From assembly GCA_016182845.1 (NCBI GenBank), contig JACPFT010000013.1:124001-188000 (forward strand): a DNA stretch of 64,000 nt. Direction: 5' to 3'. The notes below the pieces were generated by a model. It saw nothing but the letters and a program-made list of their open reading frames with translations. It had not been told where the DNA came from and made no database searches. The DNA comes from Gammaproteobacteria bacterium. Its GTDB lineage: Bacteria; Pseudomonadota; Gammaproteobacteria; Enterobacterales; Permianibacteraceae. A program made the position numbers and the translations under genes. Shown piece by piece: positions 52,918 through 61,138 of the stretch. The number at the start of each line of letters is the position of its first letter. The stretch's first letter is position 1.

Positions 52918-53955
52918 TTACTGCCCCGCCTGGGTCCGGATCTCCGCCCCGTCGCGCAGGCGCAGCGTGCCCTCGCGCACCACCTCCTGCCCCTCGGCGA
53001 GGCCCTCAAGGACCTCCACCCGGCCGTCCTGGCGGCGCCCGATCTTGACCGCCACGCGCCTGGCCTTGCCGGCCTCGGCGACATAGACGAACTGCTGGTC
53101 CTTGAGCGGCACCAGGGCGGTTTCCGGTACGGCCAAGTTCATGCTCCGGGCGCGGATCAGGCGGATGGACAGGAGCTGGCCCGGTTTCAGCCGCGCTTGG
53201 GGATTGGGCAAGGCAGCGCGCAGGGACACGGCGCGGGTGATGGGGTCGACGCGCGGGTTGATGGCGGTGACCGTGCCCGGGAAGCCCTCGCCCGGATAGG
53301 CCTCGCTGCTCGCCTCCAGGCTCATGCCGGGCTTGAGGCTGGCCAAATAGGTCTCGGGCACGGAGAAATCCGCCTTGAGCACGGACAGATCGTCCAGCGT
53401 GGTGATCAGAAGACCCGGAGACACCAGGTCGCCCGGGCTGATCTGGCGCAGGCCCACGATGCCGGCGAAGGGCGCGACGATGCGCCGGTCCTCGACCCGG
53501 GCGCGGGCCACGGCCAGCAGGGCCTCGGCGGCACGCACCCGCGAGTGGGCCTCCTCGATGAGCGTGCGCGCCGTGGCCTTGGGCGTGTCGGTCAGGCGCT
53601 TGAGCTTGCGCTGCTCCTCCGCCAGGTTGACCTCGGCCTCGACGTGGGCGGCGCGCTGCTCGTCGTCCGACAACTCCACGAGGAGGGCGCCGGCCTTGAC
53701 CGACTCGCCCTCGCGGAAGTGGATACCCCGCACCCGCTCCGCCACCTTGGCGGAAATATCCACGGATTCATTGGCTTGGGCCGTGCCCAGTGCCTCCACC
53801 CGGTCGACGAACTCGGCGACAGCCACCGTCGCGGTCAGGACCGGCACCGGCCCCTGGCCGCGCCCGGCGCCTCGCCCGGATTCGGCGCTATGTGCCGGCC
53901 ACAGGCCCCAGGCCGCAACCGCCAGCACCGGGACCGCCAGCAACCATTTGTTCAT
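52918..53955 (-). CDS. RND efflux periplasmic adaptor (membrane fusion protein)
   Basis: A 345-residue protein. The N-terminal signal anchor (MNKWLLAVPVLAVAAWGLW) is followed by a barrel-sandwich half-motif (GTAQANESVDISAKVAERV and GIHFREGESVKAGALLVELS), a helical hairpin (about 105-160), the second half-motif (IVAPFAGIVGLRQISPGDLV) and a beta-barrel. This is the HlyD/MexH-like order. It joins the permease to an outer-membrane channel. The start ATG 53955 is divergent from the amino acid permease gene by 225 nt, which includes a TTGTAA direct repeat. Confidence 0.9.
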   Translation of the reverse strand: MNKWLLAVPVLAVAAWGLWPAHSAESGRGAGRGQGPVPVLTATVAVAEFVDRVEALGTAQANESVDISAKVAERVRGIHFREGESVKAGALLVELSDDEQRAAHVEAEVNLAEEQRKLKRLTDTPKATARTLIEEAHSRVRAAEALLAVARARVEDRRIVAPFAGIVGLRQISPGDLVSPGLLITTLDDLSVLKADFSVPETYLASLKPGMSLEASSEAYPGEGFPGTVTAINPRVDPITRAVSLRAALPNPQARLKPGQLLSIRLIRARSMNLAVPETALVPLKDQQFVYVAEAGKARRVAVKIGRRQDGRVEVLEGLAEGQEVVREGTLRLRDGAEIRTQAGQ

Positions 53956-54030
53956 GCCCACTCCGCCCACCTCGCTCGGCGCATCAAGCCGGGCATTAGA
54001 ACCGGCCCATGTATCCGCCGTATGCACAAA

Positions 54031-54046
54031 TTGTAAGCGATTGTAA
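54031..54046. promoter_or_regulatory. TTGTAA direct repeat, possible response-regulator site
   Basis: TTGTAAGCGATTGTAA: two identical hexamers exactly 10 nt apart, the spacing used by OmpR/PhoB-type regulators. It lies 75 nt before the RND adaptor start and 135 nt before the amino acid permease start. The binder is unknown. Confidence 0.35.
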
Positions 54047-54180
54047 TGAAAATGGTTTTTATCGAGGCATCGCCCAAGCGCGCGACTGCCCTGCCGCAAG
54101 CCGCGCCGGCAGTGTAGACTAGCCGCTTCCTCCGGCCCCCCTGCCGGGCGGCCACGACAATAAAGACAACGGACAACACC

Positions 54181-55629
54181 ATGCTCCTGACTCGCCTGAT
54201 GCGCACCAAGTCGCTGTCCCAGCTCGCGCGCGAAGCCGAAAACCACGGCGACCAAGGCCTGAAGCGCGCCCTGGACCTGCGCGCCCTCATCGCCATCGGC
54301 GTCGGCTCCACCGTGGGCGCCGGCATCTTCGCCATGACCGGCACGGCCGCCGCCGACTATGCCGGCCCGGCCATCATCATCTCCCTGCTGATCTCGGCCT
54401 TCGGTTGCGCGCTCGCCGCCCTGTGCTACGCCGAGTTCGCCGCCATGATCCCCATCTCCGGCTCCTCCTATACCTATGCCTACGCCACCATGGGCGAATT
54501 CCTGGCCTGGATCGTCGGCTGGAACATGGTCCTGGAGTACATGGTCTCGGCATCGACGGTGGCGGTCAGTTTCACCGACTATTTGCAACATCTCTTGGGA
54601 GGCTTGGGCCTGCATGTCCCCCACTTCCTGGCCTCGGCGCCGGTCACCTACGACGCCGGCTGGCAGCTGACCGGCTCCTTGCTCAACTTCCCGGCCGTGG
54701 CCATCGTCCTGCTCTGCACCTGGATCGCGGTCATCGGCATCCGCGAATCGGCCACGGTCAACAACCTCATCGTACTGCTGAAGGTCGTGGTCATCCTGCT
54801 CTTCGTCGGCTTCGGCCTGTCCTATGTGCAGCCGGAAAACTGGCAGCCCTTCATCCCCGCCAACACCGGAGAAGTCGGCGCCTACGGCTGGAGCGGCATC
54901 ATGCGCGCCGCCGCCTATATGTTCTTCGCCTATATCGGTTTCGAGGCGGTGTCCACCGCCGCCCAGGAAGCCGTCAACCCCCAGCGCGACATGCCGCGCG
55001 GCATCCTGATCTCGCTGCTCATCTGCACCGCCCTGTACATCGCCCTGGCCCTGGTGCTCACCGGCATGGTCAAGTACACCGACATCAGCCACGAGGCGCC
55101 CATCGCCAATGCCCTGCATGTCGCCAACGGCGCCCTGGCCTGGTTGTCCTGGGTCATCGACATCGGCGCCCTGGTGGGCTTCAGCTCGGTGATCCTGGTG
55201 ATGATGGTGGCCCAGCCGCGCATCTTCTATTCCATGGCCCGCGACGGCCTCCTGCCGCCGGTCTTCGCCAAGGTCCATCCGGTGCACAAGACCCCTCATA
55301 TCAACACCTGGCTGACCGGCATCGTCACCGCCGCCATCGCCGGCATCTTCCCCCTGCGTCTGCTGGGCGAGCTGGTGTCCATAGGCACGCTGCTGGCCTT
55401 CAGCTTCGTGTGCATAGGCGTCGTCTGGCTGCGCAAAACCCACCCCGAGCTGCCGCGCCCCTTCCGCACGCCCCTCGTGCCCTTCGTGCCCCTCGCCGGC
55501 GCCGGCCTGTGCGTGGCCCAGATGCTGTCCCTGCCCCCGGACACCTGGTGGCGTCTGGCCATCTGGCTGGCCATCGGCTGCGCCATCTACTTCGGCTACA
55601 GCTTCAAGAACAGCAAGCTCGCGGCCTGA
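54181..55629 (+). CDS. APC-family amino acid permease
   Basis: A 482-residue protein with about 12-13 TM helices. ALIAIGVGSTVGAGIFAMTG is the conserved TM1 loop that binds substrate. CYAEFAAMIPISGSSYTYAY and AYIGFEAVSTAAQEAVNPQR are characteristic of the cationic amino acid transporter (CAT/YfnA) branch. It probably imports a basic or other amino acid with H+. It stands alone, with repeats downstream. Confidence 0.88.
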   Translation: MLLTRLMRTKSLSQLAREAENHGDQGLKRALDLRALIAIGVGSTVGAGIFAMTGTAAADYAGPAIIISLLISAFGCALAALCYAEFAAMIPISGSSYTYAYATMGEFLAWIVGWNMVLEYMVSASTVAVSFTDYLQHLLGGLGLHVPHFLASAPVTYDAGWQLTGSLLNFPAVAIVLLCTWIAVIGIRESATVNNLIVLLKVVVILLFVGFGLSYVQPENWQPFIPANTGEVGAYGWSGIMRAAAYMFFAYIGFEAVSTAAQEAVNPQRDMPRGILISLLICTALYIALALVLTGMVKYTDISHEAPIANALHVANGALAWLSWVIDIGALVGFSSVILVMMVAQPRIFYSMARDGLLPPVFAKVHPVHKTPHINTWLTGIVTAAIAGIFPLRLLGELVSIGTLLAFSFVCIGVVWLRKTHPELPRPFRTPLVPFVPLAGAGLCVAQMLSLPPDTWWRLAIWLAIGCAIYFGYSFKNSKLAA

Positions 55630-55644
55630 GCCGGAAACAGCCCG

Positions 55645-55707
55645 CGTCCGGCTGAAGCCGGACCTACGCAGCGCGCCGGGTTGTCCGACTTCAGTCGGAC
55701 AACCCGG
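55645..55707. repeat. Two GTAGGTCC-type palindromic repeats
   Basis: Unit 55645-55666 (GTCCGGCTGAAGCCGGACC, TAC) and unit 55676-55707, a near-perfect hairpin with 14-nt arms (CCGGGTTGTCCGAC). The second lacks a T-run but could slow RNA polymerase after the permease gene. Confidence 0.75.
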
Positions 55708-55776
55708 CCCCCCTTGCCTTTCCTTGATCCCGCCCCAGATCCCGAGTAAATCCCTCAGTTATCCTCGCCCCTCGGA

Positions 55777-55782
55777 TATAAT
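55777..55782 (+). promoter_or_regulatory. -10 element before nfuA
   Basis: A consensus TATAAT 28 nt before the nfuA start codon. No good -35 hexamer is seen at 16-18 nt spacing, so an activator may be needed. Confidence 0.5.
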
Positions 55783-55809
55783 GCCGGTATAGATTTCCCC
55801 GGAGGTTCC

Positions 55810-56385
55810 ATGATCACCATCACCGAATCGGCCCAGGCCCATTTCCGCAAGCTGCTGGAAACCCAGGATCCCGACACCCATATCCGCGTCTTCGTGGTCA
55901 ACCCGGGCACGGCCTCGGCGGAATGCGGCGTGTCCTACTGCCCGCGCGACTCCGTGGAGAGCACCGACACCGAGCTACCCTTCTCCGGCTTCTCCGCCTT
56001 CGTCGACGCCGAGAGCGCGCCCTTCCTGGACGAGGCCCTGATCGACTACGCCGTGGAGAACCTGGGCGGCCAGCTGACCCTCAAGGCGCCCAACGCCCGG
56101 GGCCGTAAACTCCCCGAGGACGCCCCGCTCAACGAGCGCGTGCAATACACCATCGACACCGAGATCAACCCCCAGCTGGCCTCCCACAAGGGCCATGTGG
56201 GCCTCATCGAGATCACCGCCGACAACTACGCCGTCCTGCAGTTCGGCGGCGGCTGCCACGGCTGCGGCATGGTCGACGTCACCCTCAAGGGCGGCGTGGA
56301 AAAAACCCTTTTGGAAAAATTCCCGGAACTCGCCGGCGTCAAGGATGTCACAGACCACAGTACGGGCGAAAACCCGTACTACTGA
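55810..56385 (+). CDS. nfuA: Fe-S biogenesis protein NfuA
   Basis: A 191-residue protein, the same length as E. coli NfuA. The N-terminal half is a degenerate A-type carrier domain ([33 protein letters not shown]). The C-terminal Nfu domain has Cys149 and Cys152 in GGCHGCGM, which hold a [4Fe-4S] cluster between two subunits. It delivers clusters to target enzymes, important under oxidative stress; likely clients include Edd in this window. A terminator follows. Confidence 0.95.
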   Translation: MITITESAQAHFRKLLETQDPDTHIRVFVVNPGTASAECGVSYCPRDSVESTDTELPFSGFSAFVDAESAPFLDEALIDYAVENLGGQLTLKAPNARGRKLPEDAPLNERVQYTIDTEINPQLASHKGHVGLIEITADNYAVLQFGGGCHGCGMVDVTLKGGVEKTLLEKFPELAGVKDVTDHSTGENPYY

Positions 56386-56435
56386 GTAGTAGTGTTCTGT
56401 CGACGTGGTTTAGCTCCTCCTTGTTGTTGATTTCG

Positions 56436-56461
56436 AACCGGCCCTCGTGGCCGGTTTTTTT
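56436..56461 (+). terminator. Intrinsic terminator after nfuA
   Basis: AACCGGCC pairs with GGCCGGTT around a CCTCGT-type loop, followed by a T-run to 56461. Confidence 0.88.
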
Positions 56462-56565
56462 ATGGCTCATCCCGCGACAAACCCGCTTACATTCTCCTCG
56501 CCTCGTTGGACCCGACCCGTGTTAGCCTTCGGGCTTTGCCCGTTTGGACTTCCGAGGTCTTCACC

Positions 56566-58755
56566 ATGCACAACCCCCTCCCCGCCCTGGGCCTGGTCCT
56601 GATGAGCGGCATCGCCCTGGCGGCCCAGGCCGAACCGAACATGGCGCCCGCCCAGAGCGGCAAGCTGAGCTATCCCGCCGCCCGCACCGTCGAGCAGATG
56701 GACGACTATCACGGCGTGAAGATCGCCGATCCCTACCGCTGGCTAGAGGACGACAACAGCGCCGAGACCAAGGCCTGGGTCAAGGAGCAGCAGGCCCTGA
56801 CCTCGGGCTACCTGGCCGCCATCCCCGAGCGCGAGGCCATCGCCAAGCGCCTGTCCGCGCTGTGGAACTACGAGAAATTCCATGTCCAGGTGGCCGGCGG
56901 CAACGGCTTCCCGGCGGTGACCATCCGCAAGGGCCGCTATTTCTTCTGGAAGAACGACGGCCTGCAGAACCAGTGGGTGCTCTACGTCAGCCAGGGCGTG
57001 AAGGGCGAGCCCAAGATGGTGCTGGACCCCAATACTTTCTCCGCCGACGGCACGGCCTCGGTGGGCGCCCTGTCCATCAGCCCGGACGGCAAGCGCGTCG
57101 CCTATGCCATCTCCAAGGCCGGCTCCGACTGGCAGACCTGGAAGGTCCGCGACGTGGACTCGGGCAAGGATCTCGCCGATACCCTGGAATGGGTGAAGTT
57201 CTCCGGTGCCGGTTGGACCGCCGACTCCAAGGGCTTCTATTACAGCCGCTATGACAAGCCGGCGGAGGGCAAGGCCCTGACCGAGGCCAATTACCATCAG
57301 AAGCTGTTCTTCCACCAGCTGGGCGATGCCCAGGACCAGGACGTGCTCACCTATGCCCGCCCGGACCAGAAGGAATGGGGCTTCGGCGGCGAGGTCACCG
57401 ACGACGGCCGCTACCTGGTGGTCTATGTCAGCCATGGCACGGACACGCGCAACCGGATCTATTACCGGGATCTGAAGACCAAGGACGCGCAGGTCTTGCC
57501 CCTGCTTGACGACTTCGATGCCTCCTACGGCCTCATCGGCAACGACGGACCGGTGTTCTATTTCAACACCGACAAGGACGCGCCCAAGGGCCGCATCATC
57601 GCCGTCGACATCCGCAAGCCGGAGAAGGCCAACTGGAAGGAGCTGGTGAAGGAGGGCGAGGACGCCATTCACAGCGTCAGCCTGGTGCACAACCGCTTCG
57701 CCATCGAATACCTGCACGACGCCTTCAGCCGGGTGAAGCTGTTCACCAAGGCCGGGGTCTTCGAGCACGAAGTCCAGCTCCCGGGCCTCGGGGTGGCCAA
57801 TGACTTCGGCGGCGAGACCAAGGGCGACGAGGCCTTCTACGCCTTCACGACCTATACCAGCGCCCCGGTCCTCTACCGCTACGATTTCGCCAAGAAATCC
57901 TCGGCAGTCTTCAAGGCGCCCAAGCTGGCCTATGACCCGGCCGACTACACCACCGAACAGGCCTTCTTCACCAGCAAGGACGGCACGCGCGTGCCCATCG
58001 CCCTGTCCTACAAGAAGGGCCTGAAGAAGGACAGGGCTAACCCCACCCTGCTGTTCGGCTACGGCGGCTTCAATATCGCCATCTCGCCCAATTCCCGCTA
58101 TTCCGGCGCGCTCATGGCCTGGATGGAGATGGGCGGCGTGTTCGCCGTGGCCAATATCCGCGGCGGCTCGGAATACGGCGAGGCCTGGCACCAAGCCGGC
58201 ATGCTCAAGAACAAGCAGAACGTCTTCGACGATTTCATCGCCGCGGGTGAATGGTTGATCGCCGAGAAGTGGACCAGCACGCCCAAGCTCGCCGCCTGGG
58301 GCCGCAGCAACGGCGGCCTCCTGGCCGGCGCCATGCTGACCCAGCGCCCGGACCTGTTCGGCGCCGTGCTGCCGGAAGTGGGCGTGCTGGACATGCTGCG
58401 CTACCACAAGTTCACCATCGGCTGGGCCTGGGCCCCGGAATACGGCTCGGCCGACAACAAGGACCTGTTCCCGGTGCTCAAGGCCTATTCGCCCCTGCAC
58501 AACATCAAGCCGGGCACGCGCTATCCCGCGACCCTGGTCCTCACCGCCGACCACGACGACCGCGTCGTCCCGGCCCATAGCTTCAAGTTCGCGGCGGCGC
58601 TGCAGAAGGCCCAGGCCGGCGAGGCGCCGATCCTGGCGCGCATCGAGAGCAATGCCGGCCACGGCGCCGGCAAGCCCACGGCCATGCAGATCGCCCATGC
58701 GGCGGACTACCTGAGCTTCCTGGTCAAGGAACTGGGCGTGAAGCTGCCGCAGTAA
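56566..58755 (+). CDS. Exported prolyl oligopeptidase family serine peptidase (S9A)
   Basis: A 729-residue protein with signal peptide (1-22, ending AAQAE). The N-terminal seven-bladed propeller starts YHGVKIADPYRWLEDDNS, as in prolyl oligopeptidases. The hydrolase domain has Ser581 (GRSNGGLLAGA), Asp at 664/665 (TADHDDRVVP) and His699 (NAGHGAGK). It cleaves short peptides after proline, here in the periplasm. It has its own leader region after the nfuA terminator and a terminator downstream. Confidence 0.93.
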   Translation: MHNPLPALGLVLMSGIALAAQAEPNMAPAQSGKLSYPAARTVEQMDDYHGVKIADPYRWLEDDNSAETKAWVKEQQALTSGYLAAIPEREAIAKRLSALWNYEKFHVQVAGGNGFPAVTIRKGRYFFWKNDGLQNQWVLYVSQGVKGEPKMVLDPNTFSADGTASVGALSISPDGKRVAYAISKAGSDWQTWKVRDVDSGKDLADTLEWVKFSGAGWTADSKGFYYSRYDKPAEGKALTEANYHQKLFFHQLGDAQDQDVLTYARPDQKEWGFGGEVTDDGRYLVVYVSHGTDTRNRIYYRDLKTKDAQVLPLLDDFDASYGLIGNDGPVFYFNTDKDAPKGRIIAVDIRKPEKANWKELVKEGEDAIHSVSLVHNRFAIEYLHDAFSRVKLFTKAGVFEHEVQLPGLGVANDFGGETKGDEAFYAFTTYTSAPVLYRYDFAKKSSAVFKAPKLAYDPADYTTEQAFFTSKDGTRVPIALSYKKGLKKDRANPTLLFGYGGFNIAISPNSRYSGALMAWMEMGGVFAVANIRGGSEYGEAWHQAGMLKNKQNVFDDFIAAGEWLIAEKWTSTPKLAAWGRSNGGLLAGAMLTQRPDLFGAVLPEVGVLDMLRYHKFTIGWAWAPEYGSADNKDLFPVLKAYSPLHNIKPGTRYPATLVLTADHDDRVVPAHSFKFAAALQKAQAGEAPILARIESNAGHGAGKPTAMQIAHAADYLSFLVKELGVKLPQ

Positions 58756-58772
58756 GTAGTCAACGCGCAGCA

Positions 58773-58797
58773 AGAAGGGCGGAATTCCCGCCCTTCT
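58773..58797. terminator. Hairpin terminator after the prolyl oligopeptidase gene
   Basis: AGAAGGGCGG pairs with CCGCCCTTCT around AATTC, 18 nt after the stop. The downstream T content is modest (GCTTATT). Confidence 0.65.
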
Positions 58798-58857
58798 GCT
58801 TATTAACCACCGCGAGGTTTACCGCGCGCCTTGTGTCGACCATCGGTAGGTCCGGAT

Positions 58858-60033
58858 TCAGCCTGATGCTTCCCCCGCTTCACCGACACAAGCCTCGGCC
58901 GGGGCATAATAGCCATTCAGCAAATTCGGCTGTTCGCGCAGCATCGCCGCGATCAGCCGCCGCCCCCGCTCCAGGCTGGGCCGGTCGGTCGTGAAGACGC
59001 GCTGATTCAGGCAGTTGGCGAGGTTAAGTTGGGCCAGGTACTGGCTACCAATCGCCATGCTGATGCTCTCGTCGCCCGAGCCGTAGCCGGCGGCAAAACT
59101 CCTGAGGAAATCCTCGGGGTAGCGGCGGAAATAGCGATCATCCTTGTTGCCCAGGACCGTGGTGAAATCCACCGAACCCAGTCTCAGCTCGGAAAACAGC
59201 GGCTCCCGGCCATCCCGTGTATAAGCGGACAGATGGTGGCGCATCCACAAGCCCAGGGTATGGGCCTGGACCTCGTCATTGAAGGCGAAGCGTCGCGCGG
59301 CCTCGGCCTCGCCGAAGCGCGGCGCGGGCCAGCGCCGGACGACATGGCTCCATTCATGGGCCAGGTTGCCCAGCTTCTCGCTCCATTCCAAGAACCGCCG
59401 GGAATTCAGCACCATGTTCTCGGCATCCAGGGTCTCCTTGTGCTGCCGATTGACATTCCGCAGCTGAGCGATGGCCTTAGCGTACTCCGCCACTACCGGC
59501 GCCCTGCGCGTGATCGGCATCAGGAAACGCAGCCGGACCAGCACCCCGGCCGGCTCCTCGCTGATCATGGCCAATGGAACGGCCTCGTCCACGGCATAGA
59601 GGTGGAACTCGGCCGCCGGCGCCCCCGGAAAGAAACCGCTCAGCGCCCGTTCCCATTCGGGCCAGAGCGCGGCGCCCAGCCGGGCGAAGTCCCGGCCCAG
59701 TTCGTCGGCCATGCCTTCTTCGGCATGGATCACCAGCCGGTAAGAGCCAGCCTGGGCCGTGGCCAGTTCGCGGAACCCCAGCCGCTCGAACGCCTCGGCC
59801 TCGCAGCGGGGTTGGCATTTCCACTCGGAGCCGCTCCAGGCCGAGCGTCCCGAGAAGGAATTGGTCACATTGACGAAATCATTGCCCTTGACCGACTCGG
59901 AAGGATAGTCATGGCCAAACTCCGCATCGGCACCGCGCAGGCCGGCGCAGGCCGCCAGAGCCGCGGCCCCGCCCAGAACTAGCCCGACCTTTAGGCGTCG
60001 TACCAGCCCGGCCTTCATTTTCCCGTATCCCAT
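58858..60033 (-). CDS. Lipoprotein with HEWSH zinc-metalloprotease-like motif
   Basis: A 391-residue protein. The lipobox LAAC at 26-29 marks Cys29 as the lipidated residue; AAAGGAG is 7 nt before ATG 60033. Residues 226-230 read HEWSH inside NLAHEWSHVVRRW, an HExxH zinc motif. FNDEVQAH follows at 251-258; Glu254 could be the third ligand, 24 residues after His230, as in gluzincins. No family is recognised. A degenerate GTAGGTCC repeat overlaps the 3' end. A second lipoprotein gene lies 93 nt upstream on the same strand, so they probably form an operon. Function unknown; zinc peptidase activity is inferred. Confidence 0.6.
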   Translation of the reverse strand: MGYGKMKAGLVRRLKVGLVLGGAAALAACAGLRGADAEFGHDYPSESVKGNDFVNVTNSFSGRSAWSGSEWKCQPRCEAEAFERLGFRELATAQAGSYRLVIHAEEGMADELGRDFARLGAALWPEWERALSGFFPGAPAAEFHLYAVDEAVPLAMISEEPAGVLVRLRFLMPITRRAPVVAEYAKAIAQLRNVNRQHKETLDAENMVLNSRRFLEWSEKLGNLAHEWSHVVRRWPAPRFGEAEAARRFAFNDEVQAHTLGLWMRHHLSAYTRDGREPLFSELRLGSVDFTTVLGNKDDRYFRRYPEDFLRSFAAGYGSGDESISMAIGSQYLAQLNLANCLNQRVFTTDRPSLERGRRLIAAMLREQPNLLNGYYAPAEACVGEAGEASG

Positions 60034-60126
60034 AGTCGACTCCTTTCCCTGCAACAAGGTATCCCCCGGCGAGCGGGGGGTGCTAGGCGATCCCGGGACC
60101 GGTTTCAAGGCACGGCCCCGCCGCCC

Positions 60127-60933
60127 TCAGCGGGCGTGACAGCGGTATTCGCCGCAATCGGGCACGGCCTCGATGACCACCGCGTCGGATCCGGCCAGAA
60201 GCGCCGTGCCATTGGCGCTCAACGCCAGCGTCGGCGTGAACATCTGGCCGCCCCGGGGATCCACCACCTGGGCGGCGATATTCGGCAATTCCACCTCCAG
60301 ACGCGCGGGCTTGACGGTATCCATCGCCATATACACCTGGGCCGCCAGCCACGGGGAATTCTGTACCGTCAGCTCGCCGCTGCGGACCTCATAACCGAGG
60401 GGGATCTCCTGGTGCAAGCGCCCATCATGATAGACGCGGATCCGGCCCGAGCCGGCCCCGTCCTTGTAGGTGATATTGCCGCCGCCTAGCTTGGCGTAAA
60501 GCCCGCGCCCCGTGGATTGCGAGGACTTGAACAGGCTGGTCTGGATTTCAAGCACGCCAAACCCGGAGCCGGAACCAGCCCCACCGGCAAATCCGGCAAT
60601 CAGCCGCGATTGAATCCAGAAGGAATTGAGTTCAATGATCGGGCTCGTATTCTCAGGGCTATGGGGCGAAACCGGCTGAGGCTGCGCCTGCCATTTACAC
60701 TCGATGCCGAGCCGAGCCACTACTTTCCCGCCATTGGTTTGGTCGTAAGCCCCTTCAACTTCGGCCTTCTCGTTGCACACTTTCACCCAGATCTTACCTT
60801 GTCCTGGCGAAGCGCTTGGCATCGAACTGCATCCGGCCAGACCCAGGCTGAACCCAGCGGCAAGCGCCATGATCGACGCCGGCTTGGCGAATTTGCCAGC
60901 CTGCGGCATCTTGCCTTCCATAAAATTCTTCAT
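60127..60933 (-). CDS. Lipoprotein of unknown function
   Basis: A 268-residue protein with lipobox LAGC at 32-35. AAGGA lies 9 nt before ATG 60933. The mature part is Gly- and Ser-rich and strand-like (GKIWVKVCNEKAEVEGAY, GRIRVYHDGRLHQEIPLGYE, LEVELPNIAAQVVDP), ending with CGEYRCHAR. No family is recognised. It is the first gene of the probable two-lipoprotein operon. Its leader contains a run of 26 G on the coding strand 53 nt before the start, with four phased GATAC repeats beyond. Confidence 0.55.
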   Translation of the reverse strand: MKNFMEGKMPQAGKFAKPASIMALAAGFSLGLAGCSSMPSASPGQGKIWVKVCNEKAEVEGAYDQTNGGKVVARLGIECKWQAQPQPVSPHSPENTSPIIELNSFWIQSRLIAGFAGGAGSGSGFGVLEIQTSLFKSSQSTGRGLYAKLGGGNITYKDGAGSGRIRVYHDGRLHQEIPLGYEVRSGELTVQNSPWLAAQVYMAMDTVKPARLEVELPNIAAQVVDPRGGQMFTPTLALSANGTALLAGSDAVVIEAVPDCGEYRCHAR

Positions 60934-60986
60934 GCGATATCGTCCTTAGCTCTTGAATTGCCGGCCTTTCCGGCGCGCAGAAGCTA

Positions 60987-61012
60987 CCCCCCCCCCCCCC
61001 CCCCCCCCCCCC
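60987..61012. repeat. Homopolymer run of 26 C (26 G on the minus strand)
   Basis: 26 consecutive C. Runs of this length are prone to slipped-strand change. On the minus strand the run lies between the likely promoter/operator region and the start of the lipoprotein gene 60127-60933. It is outside the coding part of the phospholipase-D gene, which starts at 61139. The exact length could also be an assembly uncertainty. Confidence 0.85.
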
Positions 61013-61021
61013 AAATATTGT

Positions 61022-61056
61022 GTATCGTTCAGTATCCGACTGTATCGCCGCGTATC
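61022..61056. promoter_or_regulatory. Four GTATC pentamers at exact 10-nt spacing
   Basis: GTATC at 61022, 61032, 61042 and 61052 (GATAC on the minus strand), each followed by 5 variable bases. A one-turn-per-repeat array suggests cooperative binding of a protein on one DNA face. It lies about 90-120 nt before the lipoprotein gene start and 83-117 nt before the phospholipase-D gene start, so it could control either or both. Confidence 0.55.
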
Positions 61057-61138
61057 ACGCCACCCCCCGGAGCAGTCCATCTCCCTGACCGCCGGTGTTT
61101 CCGTTAAGCTGAGGCCTGGCTCCCGACTGGCACAGCTT

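Noticed and set aside
53956-55443. Minus-strand extension of the RND adaptor frame upstream of ATG 53955
   Set aside because: It lies opposite the well-supported amino acid permease gene, and the adaptor's signal anchor begins exactly at 53955.
60953-61138. Plus-strand extension of the phospholipase-D frame through the C-run as a poly-proline segment
   Set aside because: It would need a TTG start without ribosome site and gives an implausible leader; family homology begins after 61139.
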